Shown: positions 48,953 through 59,700 of the stretch, piece after piece
How positions within the stretch are numbered: position 1 is the first letter of the stretch
Layout of the letters: every line of letters starts with the position of its first letter
NCBI GenBank assembly: GCA_963700865.1
Contig: CAVOZC010000005.1
Location: 34,993 to 98,992, forward strand
Length of the DNA: 64,000 nt
Reading direction: 5' to 3'
Source: CAVOGJ01 sp963700865
GTDB lineage: Bacteria > Planctomycetota > Planctomycetia > Pirellulales > Pirellulaceae
Notes under the pieces: model-generated
What the model was told of the DNA's origin: nothing
What the model saw: the letters and a program-made list of their open reading frames with translations, nothing else
Database searches by the model: none
Program-made: the position numbers and the translations under genes

Positions 48953-48959
48953 CTCCTTT
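48953..48959 (-). promoter_or_regulatory. Ribosome-binding site AAAGGAG
   Basis: On the minus strand AAAGGAG lies just before the Met-Met start at 48948, spacing four bases to the first ATG and seven to the second. It is the same sequence as used by the 25036 gene. Confidence 0.6.
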
Positions 48960-49345
48960 GCTCAGGTCCGGCATCCGGAGTCAGACAGCGCACCCTCGCG
49001 ACGCGCACTCGTGCCCATTCGCCCACCGCTTGTTTGCATGGTGCAAACCGCAGTCATGCTGCTGCTGAAGCGGTTGTCTTTTTCCATTGCCGGACAGACT
49101 GCACCTGGCACATGGCGAATCTGCCGCAAACCGCGCACCTGCCACGCGAATTTGAGGGACAAGCCGGCCGGAAGCATCGACCCACGACAGTTTTGGCGAC
49201 GGGTCCAAAAGAGGACCAAGATCATTGCGGGACATCACCGACGATTGCGCACTACCCGCTGCGCGACTCGGCAAGGAAAAAAAGAATCCACTTTCTCCGG
49301 CCGGCGCGGTAGCATTTCCGTGGCTAGGGAGGTGGGAACGCCATC
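48960..49345. other. Divergent intergenic stretch
   Basis: About 385 bases between the leftward dockerin protein and the rightward sigma factor. No gene is recognised; it holds the promoters of both. Confidence 0.4.
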
Positions 49346-50128
49346 ATGAACGACGCTATCAGGCAACATGACCGCAGCCATCTTCACCGGGCCAAACGGG
49401 GCGAGTTGGAGGAGCAGGGTCACCTGCTCGAATCGTACCGTGCCTATCTCCGCCTGTTGGCTCGGCTGCAAATCGGTGATCGCGTCAGGCAAAAGCTGGA
49501 CGAGTCCGACGTCGTTCAGGAAACGCTCCTGGAGGCACATCGCGATTTTTGTACCTTTCGCGGCGAGACCGAAGCCGAATTGGTTGGCTGGCTGAGAAAG
49601 ATCATGGCCTGCAAGGTCTCCAACATGATTCGCCGTTTCGCGGGGACCAAGCAGCGTGTCATACGTCTCGAATAGCAAATGCGAGACGATCTCGATCGGT
49701 CATCATGCAATCTTGGGCAGATGCTGAGTGCGGGGGGAACGTCACCCAGCCAGCATGCCGTCAAACGAGCGCAGGCGTTACTCTTGGCGGATGCTATGGA
49801 ACGATTACCCGAGGATTACCGCGAGGTCATGATACGGCATCACTTCGAGGGACAACCACTCTCCGCCGTCGCCAGTACCATGGATCGCAGTGTGGATAGT
49901 GTGCGAAAGCTGTGGGCGCGGGGGCTGTCCAAATTGCGGCAGGAATTGAAACAAATGGCTCAGGGCCATCAGAAAAACGCAAGATCATGGCTCGACCGCG
50001 AAAGCACAGTCCCCACCCGTCGACCCACCCACGACAGCACAAATTGCCGAGGATCCTGCCGTGAAGCGGTCGACAAACAACGATCAGCCCATCGAGGAAG
50101 CCGTATCCAGCGCGGCCGACGAAGATGA
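49346..50128 (+). pseudogene. ECF-type sigma factor interrupted by an in-frame TAG
   Basis: Frame 2 reads region 2 of a planctomycete ECF sigma factor (LLESYRAYLRLLARLQIGD, KLDESDVVQETLLEAHRDF, TEAELVGWLRKIMACKVSN, ending RVIRLE) to a TAG at 49673-49675. The same frame then continues without any shift (QMRDDLDRSSCNLGQ, AMERLPEDYREVMIRHHFE, MDRSVDSVRKLWARGLSKL), which is region 4 with its helix-turn-helix. In related proteins the stop position is normally a charged or polar residue, so one base change explains it. The tail beyond about 49960 has no family character. GGGAGG upstream of ATG 49346 supports the start. It probably was paired with the kinase remnant directly downstream. Confidence 0.7.
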
Positions 50129-50573
50129 ACTGGTGTCGGCCCTCCAGGAGTACCGCGGTTTGCCTGACGAGGGTGCTTGTCCGGATCGCCGACGTTTTCT
50201 CGAATAATACTCTCAGATCGCCGCGGCGTTGGCCGAGTGCCTTGACAGCCTCGATTTCTTGCAAAACGTCGCGCCCCAGTTGAGCCGGAAAGATGACTCA
50301 TCCGCGGGTGACTCCCACGCCATTCCCGACCTGCGGGCCGCTGCCGGTGATATTCGCATCATCCGAGAGATTGGACGGGGCGGCATGGGCGTCGTGTACG
50401 TTTCCGAGCAGCCGCAAAGCGAACGGCACACGCAGTCCATCAAGTCAATTTCCACCAACGGACCCGCGGGCGAGCCTGCGCTTTTGCCGCGTGCTGGCTC
50501 GGCTGGCTGCCGATCTGGCCGATGCCGCATTGGCTCGGGATGGGTGGTTTGCCAGTGGCGATGCCATCCATGA
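50061..50573 (+). pseudogene. Truncated Ser/Thr kinase relic with in-frame TAA
   Basis: The sequence VKRSTNNDQPIEEAVSSAAD then LVSALQEYRGLPDEG and PDRRRFLE is the N-terminal leader of a sigma-associated planctomycete kinase. A TAA at 50205-50207 interrupts it, and the same frame continues YSQIAAALAECLDSLDFLQ, then the glycine-rich loop IIREIGRGGMGVVYVSEQP. After this the expected lysine strand and the HRD, DFG and later motifs are absent and the frame ends in unrelated sequence at 50573. So this gene has both a nonsense change and loss of the catalytic core, which is decay rather than sequence error. The intact relative is at 56719. Confidence 0.7.
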
Positions 50574-50783
50574 GTGACCGACATCCTCCATCCGTTCGAG
50601 CCTAAACTCGTCCCGCGAGCGCGACCCCACCGCGGCACTGGCTATCTTGCGACTGATGGACGAACAATCATTGATGCACCTGGTCGGCTGAGATACGATC
50701 ATCGTAGACGTTTCCCGCGTTGCAGAACGGATTATCTCCAGACGGCTATCAGATATCGCTAAAGGCGCATTGATTCTTAGTGC

Positions 50784-51568
50784 ATGAACGCTTCCACGAT
50801 GGCAACCTTCCGAATGAGAACCGCGTGCAGTCTCGTCCTCGTGGTGTTCAGCGCGGTACCACAGGCGAACGGACACGCTGGCCGCCGCTTTACGGTCGAG
50901 GTCGTCAACCAGAAGCTACAAGTCCAAGGTATTAATACAGGTCCCAGTGATGGTGCTCCGGCATTTCGGCCCTATCTGAATTCACTCCACGATCATTTTC
51001 GCAATATCGAAGCCGCCAACGCCGCCATCGCGAACCTGCCGGGCTATGATATTCCGGCATTCACCCTGCCGCTGGTCGGTAAACGCCTGGAATTGGAATG
51101 GACGAGTACGCGGAAATGGGTAAATCCACCGTTGGAACCAGACGCGCAGACGCGACCGATCTTTGAGCCATTGGACGATAGTGAGTTGATTACGATTTTT
51201 GGACCGTTCAGCGATACGAACTCGGATCAAATGGGCACCCTCGTGCTCGCCGAGTCGCTGCCCGAGTCGGGAGCCACCGATGTCGACTTGGTCTATCAGA
51301 TCAATTCGCTTCCTTCACAGGTTCTCTATCTGCTCACTTTCACAATGGCTGCCGTGGAAGTCGACGGCACTCCCAGTTCGGTCATGGCAGCGATCCGATT
51401 TACGTCACCTTGGCTCCCGCTGGCGAAACGCCAGAGGAGCGCCTGCAGCAGGCGTCTCTTTTTCTAGAAGCGTATGTGGTGAACCTGCCGGAGCCATCAG
51501 CTGCCATGCATTGTCTGGCCCTCCTGGGATGGCTTTTCGCCTGCCGCGCCCGACGGTCGCCGTTCTAG
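50784..51568 (+). CDS. Small secreted PEP-CTERM protein, one frame change
   Basis: MNASTMATFRMRTACSLVLV then VFSAVPQANGHAG is a signal peptide. The mature part is a ~170-residue beta-rich domain (RRFTVEVVNQKLQVQGIN, YDIPAFTLPLVGKRLELEW, IFGPFSDTNSDQMGTLVLA, VLYLLTFTMAAVEVDGTP). At about 51390 the reading changes frame to GSDPIYVTLAPAGETPEER and ends NLPEPSAAMHCLALLGWLF followed by CRARRSPF and a stop at 51568: a PEP-CTERM sorting tail (LPEP, hydrophobic helix, Arg cluster). It would be processed by an exosortase/archaeosortase system elsewhere on the genome. The function of the beta domain is unknown. Confidence 0.7.
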
Positions 51569-51667
51569 GTATCGCCGGGTTGCCAATGACACGCATCGTC
51601 CGTCATCATGGCCCACGCCGCGCCACCGCTGTACGGGCCGGCTCCCCTTCATCGAGCCGCGATCCTC

Positions 51668-52439
51668 ATGTTTGGCTGGCTAAAAAAGTACCGTCGTCGA
51701 CAGTGGTTAAGTCAACCGGTCTCGGCCGCCTGGTTGGGCTACCTCGAACGGGGCATCCATCAGTGGCATCGGCTGTCCGCCACGGAAAAATCCCGACTTT
51801 GCGACTGCGTCCGCATCTTTATCGCCGAGACTTACTGGGAAGGATGTGACGGGCTGGCGATCACGGACGAGGTGCGGGTGACCATCGCCGGCAACGCAGC
51901 GTTGATGCTGCTCGGTGCCGGTGATTACTACTTCGACGGCGTACGGACGGTGGTCGTGTTTCCCGATTCGTTCGCCCGCAAAGTCCACGATGGCATGCTG
52001 GTCACGGAGAACGTGCACCACAGCGGCGAGGCCTATCGTGGGGGGACGATCGTGCTCTCCTGGGCCGACGTCCAGGATGCCCGCCGCAACCACGGTCGGA
52101 ATGTGGTCATCCACGAATTCGCGCACCATATTGACGGACTGGATGGAGCCATGGAAGGCACGCCACCGCTGTCGGATGCGCGGGACTTGCAGCAGTGGCG
52201 CGTCGTGGCGAAGCGCGAATTCGACCAATTGGTGCGGCAAGCTCGCCTCGGTAGCTGGACCCTGATCGACCAATACGGCGCTGACGAACGCCGCCGAGTT
52301 TTTTGCGGTGGCGAGCGAATGTTATTTCGAACAGCCCGTCGCCCTGCAGCAGCAACACGCCGCGTTATTTGAACTGCTGCACAAAGTGTACCGAGTCGAT
52401 CCGCGACCCTGGTCGGAGGCGGGGAGATCCAGGGGTTAG
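51668..52439 (+). CDS. mtfA: MtfA-family zinc peptidase, frame change near the 3' end
   Basis: MFGWLKKYRRRQWLSQPVS is the usual MtfA start, then LEWGI-type sequence (YLERGIHQWHRLSATEKSR), FIAETYWEGCDGLAITDEV, ILMLLGAGDYYFDGV-type (ALMLLGAGDYYFDGVRTVV), TIVLSWADVQDARRN and the metal motif VVIHEFAHHIDGLDG (HExxH with the following Asp/Glu helix). At about 52275 the frame changes and the reading continues NAAEFFAVASECYFEQPVA (Glu of the EFFAV motif is the third metal ligand) and LFELLHKVYRVDPRPWSE, stopping at 52439. In enterobacteria MtfA binds the repressor Mlc to relieve repression of glucose transport genes; here only peptidase activity is inferred. Confidence 0.8.
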
Positions 52440-52529
52440 TATTTCGTGGCCGCTTGATGTTTCCGTTTCCAAATCGGGCCAGTGATGGGATTCGTCCGGA
52501 AAAAAACATCCAACGTCTGGCGACTGCGG

Positions 52530-54407
52530 CTACCGTGGGACAGGCATCCCGAATTGTTCGTCAGCCGTTTTTTTGGATCGTGCGAGAATCTCCGCCAGTG
52601 CCTGCTTCGCGGCTTGACGCACCTCTGGCGTGCCCTTACGGCCAGCCTGCTGCAGAATACTCTTCGATTGTTCCGTACCAATGGTTGCGAGGATCTGAAT
52701 GGCCGCAAGACAAATCTCCGGGTCATTCGCAGGGACGATCTTAATCACGGCAGGTTCCGCGACACTGCCGATTTCGACCAGTGCCCGGCAGGCATCGTCA
52801 TGCGTACGAAACTCCCCTACGAAGGGGGTAATGGACTCGGCCACTTTCGCGCTCGGAAACTTGGCAAGCTGCTTGAGTATGGTGTCCTGAAAGAACGTGC
52901 TGTCGTCACTATGCAGCAACTCGATCAAGATCGGAACGCTGTGTTTACCCGCCCAATGAGCCAGTGCGGGGACCATCTCTTCCTCCGGGTCTGCGAGGAT
53001 GGCGTCCCGAATGGCCCGCGCGACGTACTTTCGCGAGCTGGCATCGACATCGGTGCCGGCCCCCGCTAATCGCTTGAGGGCTTTTTCCCGTTCAAAATGG
53101 TCGCCCGTCTTGACGATGTTGGCATTGGCGATCAGATAATCGGGATGGCTGGGATTTTGCGATGGACGGCCGTACTCGCGAAACACATCAAAGCCGAGGA
53201 TGGCGTCCACCGTGGCGGCGCCAAACTTTTCGGACAGCATCACGCGGAGCTGGGGTTTCGCCGAAATCCGCTCCACTTCGCTGCGGATTGTTTTGAACTG
53301 GTCGCGTTCTCCGAGCGGACCACCGGGAACCACCGTTTCGGCACCTGGATGCTTTTCATCGATGTCCATCTGGAAACGTCGCACCGCCTTTGCCAGATCA
53401 TCCACGGCCTCACGGCTCGACTCGACACTCTGCATGCGACTGAGATGCGAGGTGATCTGATCGAGTCCATCGTTCACTTCGCGAACCTGCCGCGCCGTCT
53501 CTTCCGCTTCCAGGCGTGCCTTTTCCTCGCGGCGTTCTTGTTCGGCGGCGGCCTTCATCGCTTTTTTTTGGGCCACGATATCAGCGAGGTCGGCATCGCT
53601 GATTTTCCACTCCATCGTTCGACCTTGGACCTGTCCGACTTCGCCGCGGTCCAGGCTGGCAGCGAATGCCCCCGGGTCGCTCACGGGTGCCGCCAGCAGT
53701 ACGGTCCTTTCCTTTTCGCGGCGCAAGTTGATGGTGGCGACGTTGCATTGTTGTTGGACATATTCGGGCAAGAGCGACCGACTGTCTGCTTCCAAGTCAC
53801 CGCTCAACACGATCTGCACCGTCTCCGCAGCGGGGTAGACGCGTCGGAAGGCGGACTCCATCATGTCGCGACGCTGCAAATTGAGGAGGGCATCGTCGGT
53901 GGCTTGCCCCAACGCAAACTTGGTGGGCAGGGAGAGGTTGGTCAAACCGGCAATGCGCTCCGCCTCGGCGGCGATCTGCTTGCCAATTTCCAGCCCCTGG
54001 TTAAAAGCGGCTTGTTGAATTTCCTGTAACTCGTCCTGAAAGCGGTTCTCGTCACTCGACGCCACTTCGATTTCAAACACCTGGCCCCGACCCAGGGGCG
54101 GGGCAGCATACAAGCGCAGGTCGGCGATGGCTTCTTCGGCCGTGATTTCATCCCGCACGCCGGCCAACGTCTGCGGGAATTCGCGGACCATCTCTACATC
54201 GCGATTCGCTTGTTCCCGACACTTCTGCAATCCGGCGTCGATGTTCAGTGGAGCGGTGCTGGAGGATGTTGATCTGGTCGCGGAAGATGGCGAGTCGGCA
54301 TTGCCACCGCCAGATGTGGGAAGTTGGCCATTACAGGCAGACAGCAACACGGCAGCACTGGTGAGGAGTCGCAGCTGCATCCGCACGTATTTCTGGTTAC
54401 GCCTCAT
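52530..54407 (-). CDS. Lipoprotein with coiled coil and HEAT-type repeats, unknown function
   Basis: The start is taken as the Met of MRRNQKYVRMQLRLLTSAA, giving a lipoprotein signal ending VLLSAC (lipobox, Cys then NGQL). A Ser/Gly-rich linker follows, then a helical region with ENRFQDELQEIQQAAFNQG and LGQATDDALLNLQRRDMME. A charged coiled coil lies at ~290-390 (AAAEQERREEKARLEAEET, QITSHLSRMQSVESSREAV). From ~390 a different alpha/beta stretch (LGFDVFREYGRPSQNP) leads into about five HEAT-like repeats at ~470-640 (AGKHSVPILIELLHSDDST, EIGSVAEPAVIKIVP, AIQILATIGTEQSKSILQQ). Unbroken and on the opposite strand to its neighbours. It is likely anchored in the membrane by its lipid and has a scaffold role; no enzyme motif is seen. 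Confidence 0.7.
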   Translation of the reverse strand: MRRNQKYVRMQLRLLTSAAVLLSACNGQLPTSGGGNADSPSSATRSTSSSTAPLNIDAGLQKCREQANRDVEMVREFPQTLAGVRDEITAEEAIADLRLYAAPPLGRGQVFEIEVASSDENRFQDELQEIQQAAFNQGLEIGKQIAAEAERIAGLTNLSLPTKFALGQATDDALLNLQRRDMMESAFRRVYPAAETVQIVLSGDLEADSRSLLPEYVQQQCNVATINLRREKERTVLLAAPVSDPGAFAASLDRGEVGQVQGRTMEWKISDADLADIVAQKKAMKAAAEQERREEKARLEAEETARQVREVNDGLDQITSHLSRMQSVESSREAVDDLAKAVRRFQMDIDEKHPGAETVVPGGPLGERDQFKTIRSEVERISAKPQLRVMLSEKFGAATVDAILGFDVFREYGRPSQNPSHPDYLIANANIVKTGDHFEREKALKRLAGAGTDVDASSRKYVARAIRDAILADPEEEMVPALAHWAGKHSVPILIELLHSDDSTFFQDTILKQLAKFPSAKVAESITPFVGEFRTHDDACRALVEIGSVAEPAVIKIVPANDPEICLAAIQILATIGTEQSKSILQQAGRKGTPEVRQAAKQALAEILARSKKTADEQFGMPVPR

Positions 54408-54663
54408 GGTCACACCGAAATTAGTTTTCGTTAGCAGGAACCCACATTTACGTCGGCCCACGGAAGGCTCTCGGAGGCCGGGCCTCTCCGGAGGTGTGAC
54501 TTATTGCGACCATTTTAATCCGCGTAAGTGTCGTGGATACCCACTCGCTGGTCCCGAAGTGCGCGAGTCGCGACGGCATCGCGTATCGGTGCAGATCGAC
54601 CGCTCCCGACCGGTGAAATTCTTTACGGCCCAGACACAGCCCCACGGGTGGATTGTGTCAGAA

Positions 54664-55575
54664 TCAGACCGGCGCCTTGACGAGCACGGCTCGCGTGAAG
54701 AGCCGGGAAAAACCGGCTCGCAAGGCATTCTGTTGACTCTTCGATCCCGGCTGTGTGGTCATCGTAAGGAATTCGGCGCCCCGCTCCTGAGCATCGATCA
54801 GCCGCCTCTGTAGCAGCAGCGACTGGATGCCGCGCCGTCGGTGAGCGGGAAGCGTTGCGGCCCCACACATTTGGCCGATGCCGTCAGGGCCGAGGCGCCA
54901 GCAGCCTGCACCGGCCGGTACACCAGCCCGCGTAACGATGTAGCGGAGAAAGCCCGATGTTCTGACGAACTTGTTCATGACCCGCTGTAACAGCTCTCGC
55001 GGAAACGATTCCGACGACGCGACTCCTTGCCCGTCGGGTACTGCGAACCCATCGACGGTCAGCTCGACCCAGGTTGGGATGGAGTCATCACCACTGAGCC
55101 CGATGCAGAGGTCAGAAGTTCGGCAAGCGGCAGCCAGCTGGGCCGCGGCGGCGTCCCGATCGAATCCCTGCACCTCGATTCCCAGCACGTCCTCAAAGCC
55201 CTGCAGGACATAGCCGCGACGCGTGAGCAGCGGCCCGAAGGACGGATCGGCCAACGACGAGAGTTCAATCTGCACTGGGCATTCTCGCGCTAAGAACGCT
55301 GCCTCGATCTCAGCCAGCGCGGCAATCTCCGCAGCGGTGGCAGCGTCAGAAAAACCGATCCCGGATACCTTGTTCATCGGAGCTCCCGGCTCGAGGTAGG
55401 CCGCCACGCCACCAGCGAACGGCATCACGAAAGGAGTGTGGGGAGCATCTTCATCACCCCCGTCGCCACGATCCATGGATTCTCTTACGATCGCAGCGAG
55501 CAAATCAGCCTCCGCCGCTTCGACCGCGCTCCGAGTTCAATTCCCGCGAAAACCATCGAGCTGTTCCCTTTGCAT
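54664..55575 (-). CDS. GNAT-family N-acetyltransferase with an in-frame TGA near the start
   Basis: The C-terminal half is a GNAT fold: LRYIVTRAGVPAGAGCWRL, then GAATLPAHRRRGIQSLLLQ (the acetyl-CoA loop, R/Q-x-x-G-x-G/A variant RRRGIQ) and GAEFLTMTTQPGSKSQQNA, LRAGFSRLFTRAVLVK. The N-terminal half matches the companion domain of the same group: GGVAAYLEPGAPMNKVSGI and VQIELSSLADPSFGPLLTR. The first codons would be MQREQLDGFRGN from ATG 55575, then a TGA at 55537-55539, and then TRSAVEAAEADLLAAIVRE in the same frame. The open part starts at a TTG at 55503. So either a nonsense change has occurred or translation starts downstream. It transfers an acetyl group to an unknown amine substrate. Confidence 0.7.
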
Positions 55576-55995
55576 AGGAATGATGACCTGACGCGACGTA
55601 GCGGGGGAGAATGTAACCCAGCCAACAAGACACGCATTGCGGGCTGGGGTCTCACATTTTTTGCAAGTCAACTCAGGTGGACGCCATGCCAGCCTGCAAA
55701 TGCCCGCTTTGTGGCTGCCCCGTGCCTCGCAGCCCAAAAAATCAACGAATTCGACCCGCAAAATACTTTTTTCTCCTTGATATTACCGCGGCGTTCCCAG
55801 CGCCTCCACGGGTGACCCGAAACGGAGAAGGCCCCGGTTGAGCAATACCCCGCCACGAATGCGGACGAAAAATCGCCTCCTTGAGCGCAACAAACCGTGG
55901 CAGCGATCCCACCTCAGGTACGAGAAGTGGCGGAGCGCGCCGCTGTTCCCCATAATGGCGATCGACTGCGGTCTCCAGGTGCCTGGCCAACCACT
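55576..55995. other. Divergent intergenic stretch
   Basis: About 420 bases between the leftward GNAT gene and the rightward sigma factor. Frames here, including a minus-strand one at 55742-55990, show no recognised family. It holds the promoters of both genes. Confidence 0.4.
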
Positions 55996-56625
55996 ATGTC
56001 AGATCATGACGACGACAAGCTGTTGCTGCGGGCGAAAGCCGGCGATCGCGATTCATTACATCTGCTGTTGTGCGACCACTTCCATCGTTTGCAGCAACAT
56101 GTGGCATTTCGCGTGGGAGCCGATCGAGAGGACATGGCGAAGGACGATATTCTCCAGGACGCTTTCGTACATGCCGTGCGCGACATTGACAAGTGCCAGG
56201 CGACGACTCAAGTGGCCTTTTTTGCCTGGCTGAAGGGAGTCGTCGACAATCGCGTCCGCGATGCGTTCAAAAGAGCGGCGACGAAGAAGCGCGGAGGAGA
56301 TCGACAGAAAATTTGCGCCGTGCGATTGGCGGATGCGAGTTCTTTAAGGCAGTTGGTGGATCTGTTGAGTGAGTCATTCGATACCCCCAGCGTCGACGCA
56401 GCGGGTGAAGAAGCCATTCAGGCGGTTCAAGTTGCACTTTCTTCCCTGCCAGAAGATCAGCGTGAGGCCATCATGTTGCGGCACATTCACGGCCTGGAAC
56501 TGGACGCAGTGGCTGCGCAACTCAACAAGACTCCAGCCGCGGTCCGAGGGCTTATCCATCGCGGCAAACATGCGCTGCGAGACCGGCTAGGCAGCTCGTC
56601 GCGCTGGTTCACCAAAAAACAATAG
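55996..56625 (+). CDS. ECF-type RNA polymerase sigma factor
   Basis: The start is set at MSDHDDDKLLLRAKAGDRD because residues before it in the frame (from 55897) have no sigma character. Region 2: LHLLLCDHFHRLQQHVAF, DMAKDDILQDAFVHAVRDI (the DILQDAF block contacts the -10 element), FFAWLKGVVDNRVRDAFKR. Region 4: ALSSLPEDQREAIMLRHIH and LELDAVAAQLNKTPAAVRG, then LIHRGKHALRDRLG, a clear helix-turn-helix for the -35 element. Total ~209 residues, normal for the family, and intact. It is followed 93 bases later by a kinase with the standard planctomycete sigma-partner architecture, implying that the kinase regulates it or shares its operon. Confidence 0.85.
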   Translation: MSDHDDDKLLLRAKAGDRDSLHLLLCDHFHRLQQHVAFRVGADREDMAKDDILQDAFVHAVRDIDKCQATTQVAFFAWLKGVVDNRVRDAFKRAATKKRGGDRQKICAVRLADASSLRQLVDLLSESFDTPSVDAAGEEAIQAVQVALSSLPEDQREAIMLRHIHGLELDAVAAQLNKTPAAVRGLIHRGKHALRDRLGSSSRWFTKKQ

Positions 56626-56718
56626 TATTACTCCTCACGGAACTTCGAAGAATTCGCGAGCGCACGGCCGCCCGATGGCTCCTATGAGTCGTTTGCTTAT
56701 CAAACGGGGTACGCGGAT

Positions 56719-59700
56719 ATGAACGATCAGCTGCGTGACGTTGTCCGTCTGGCGGATGAATACGAGAGTCAACTGTCGGCGGGTACGATCGAATCCGAAG
56801 ACCAGTTCCTCAGCGGCTATCCAGAATTGCGCGAGGCACTGACTCAAGAATTGCGCAAACGCCGCATCGTCGCGGCCGCCATCGAGCAGGCGGCAGCCGG
56901 CAGCAGCAGCAAGACCCCGTCGGATGATGCCTCGACAGTCCTCGGACAAGAGACGATTGTCAATAACTGGTTGATGCCCCCGGCGGTACGCGAGGTGGCC
57001 TGCCCCGCGTGCGGACAGATCAAGACATTTGAACACGGAGCCAGCTTGGGGCGCATCGCCTGTGATGCTTGCGGAGATGAGTTCACGGTCATTGCGGATA
57101 CCGGATTCGAACAGGCCAGCGGCCAGATGGTCGGCCAATTTCAGCTGGTCAGCCTTCTCGGTCGAGGCGGGTTCGGAACCGTGTATCGTGCTTACGACAC
57201 GCAACTGCATCGACACGTGGCGATAAAGTTGCCCAGACGCGGTGAGCTGACGGAGAAAGAGTCGGAACAGTTCATCCGCGAAGCCCGTGCGGCCGCACAA
57301 TTGTCGCATCCCCATATTGTGAATGTGCTGGAAGTCGGCCAGGCCGACGGAAATCCATTTATCGCTTCTGAATTGATCGAAGGCGAACCACTCTCCGCAC
57401 GATTGGAGCGGGGCGCCCTACCACCCAACCAGGCGGTGCGGCTGTGCGTCCACATTGCTGACGCCCTCGCGTCGGCTCACGCGGCCGGCATTGTGCATCG
57501 CGATGTGAAACCGTCCAATATATTGCTCAATCAAGAGGGGAAGCCGTTTGTAGCCGACTTTGGGTTGGCCAAACGTGCCGCGGGCGAAGTGACCATCACG
57601 GCCGACGGCCAGATGCTGGGAACCCCAGCCTACATGTCACCCGAGCAAGCCGGCGGTTATTCTCATACAGCCGATGCACGTAGCGATATCTACTCACTCG
57701 GCGCCGTGTTCTATGAAGCCTTGACTGGGGCGACTTGCTTTCGCGGTACGTTGCAGGCGCTCATCCACCAAGCGATACACGCCGAGCCGGCTCGGCCACG
57801 CCAGCTCAATCGCAGCATTCCCATCGACCTGGAAACGATCTGCTTGAAATGCCTCGAAAAGAAACCGGAGCATCGGTATCAATCGGCCCATGATTTACAG
57901 GCCGATCTCGAGCGTTGGCAACGGAAAGAGCCGATTCACGCTCGACCATTGGGGCCGCTGCAACGACTCGCGCGCTGGAGCGCTCGCAGACCAGCCGTCG
58001 CCACGCTCGCTGCCGCGGTCCTGTTGGTGAGCGCGGCTGGCATCTCCGGCGTTGCGTATCAACTCGTCAAAACCAAAGCGGCATTGGCGCTGTCGGAACG
58101 CAACATGGGCGCCGCATGGGGTGCCGTCGACGAACTACTCACGGAGGTCTCGATCGTCGAATTGGCCGATGAAGCACAAGCGGGTCGCATTCGGAAACAG
58201 TTGCTCACGAAGGCCGAGGAATACTTGAGCAAAATTGCTGCGGAAAACCCGCATAATTCAGACGCTCAATTCGAAGCAGCGCAGGCTCTGCGGCGAGTTG
58301 CCATGCTAACGGGCGGTCGCAACGAGGACACGGTTCAAGCCGTCGCCCGACTGGACAGAGTGCTCGATATCCTGCGCGCGTTGGCTCCCACGGAAAGGAT
58401 CACTGCGGACGATATCAAGTACGAGATCGCCAAGACGTACCTGATGCGCGGCAAGATTGCTGGCAACAACTCGTTGGCTCCCACCGAGCAAGGCGGTTTG
58501 GCCGATATGGAGACGGCGAACTTACTACTGGCCGAGCTGCTTGAGCATCACCCGAGTTTGCCAAAGTACCGCTGGTTGGCAGCTGACATTGCGCAGAATT
58601 ACGCCGTGGAAAGCACCATCCGCCAGCGACCAGATGCAATCGAGAATTATCGACGAGCCGTCGCGCTTTGGCAGTCAGTGGCTGATGATCGGTTGGAGAC
58701 CAGCGAACCCGTGTTTACTCGTTTGGCAACTCTCCACCATTTGTCGTCGGCGTTACAGGGACTGTCGGCCACGGCAACCGTTTCTGGCGACGTGCAGACC
58801 GGTATTGCGAACGCGAAACGAGCCCAAGAAGTTCTCGCCGAAGCATCGGAAATTGACCCTAACTCGATTCAGACTCGGGACGGGAGAATCAAGAATCTGA
58901 ATGCGCTGGGGTATGCTTATATGCTGGCCGGTCGTAATGACGAGTCGATTGACTGTTGGCGAGAGGCATTGCGACTGCGAACCGCCATGTCCGAAGACTA
59001 CCCCGAAGTCGTCCGTCATCGCACGAATCAGGCCATTGCTGCTTCGGGACTGGCTTATGTATTGACGCAGGCCGGTCGCGGTGAGGAGGCGATGGAATAC
59101 GCCACGCAGGCGATCAGCGTCCGCGAGCAACTGTTGGCCGAACATCCTGAAATGGGAAGTGAGTTGCGGGTGGAGTTAATGCGCTCGCGTTATCAGCTGG
59201 CAGATGCCCTCCGCGAATCCGGAGACTACGCCAACGCCATCGAAAACTATCATCAAGCGATCGCACTGGCCGAACAGGAGCCTGAGTCGGAGACGACGAC
59301 GGCGATCATCGGTCTCTCGATCGAAGGTATCGCCACTTGCTTTCGCGAAACCGGCGACGAAGTGCGCCGCGCTGAATGGACAGCAACATGCGTCGACTTC
59401 TATCGTGAGGCCAACAATCATTACGAAGACATAGACAATCGTCTAGGTTTGGCGAAGGCCGTGCGCGTGCTGCTAGAACTCTTCCGGGAAACGGAGCAAT
59501 GGGTGAACGCCAGGAAACTCCTGCCGGAGTTGTCCGCCGCCGCGAAGCGTTTGCATGATCACTTTGGCACCCAACCAGCCGCCTGCCTCACGTTAGGGAA
59601 TTGTGAATTGGAGATGGGCACGACCTTACTGGCGTTGGGTCAACCGCAACAAGCGCTGCGCACCTCCATCGAGTAAAGCCGTTCTACGATGTGGCGGGGG

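Noticed and set aside
49673..50207. Stop-codon recoding (TAG or TAA read as an amino acid)
   Set aside because: Other genes in the window end normally with TAG and TAA, and the kinase next door has lost its catalytic core, so decay is more likely than recoding.
55742..55990. Minus-strand frame containing 'RGIAQPG', sometimes a sign of a translated tRNA
   Set aside because: No cloverleaf or GGTTCGA T-loop could be found in this stretch.
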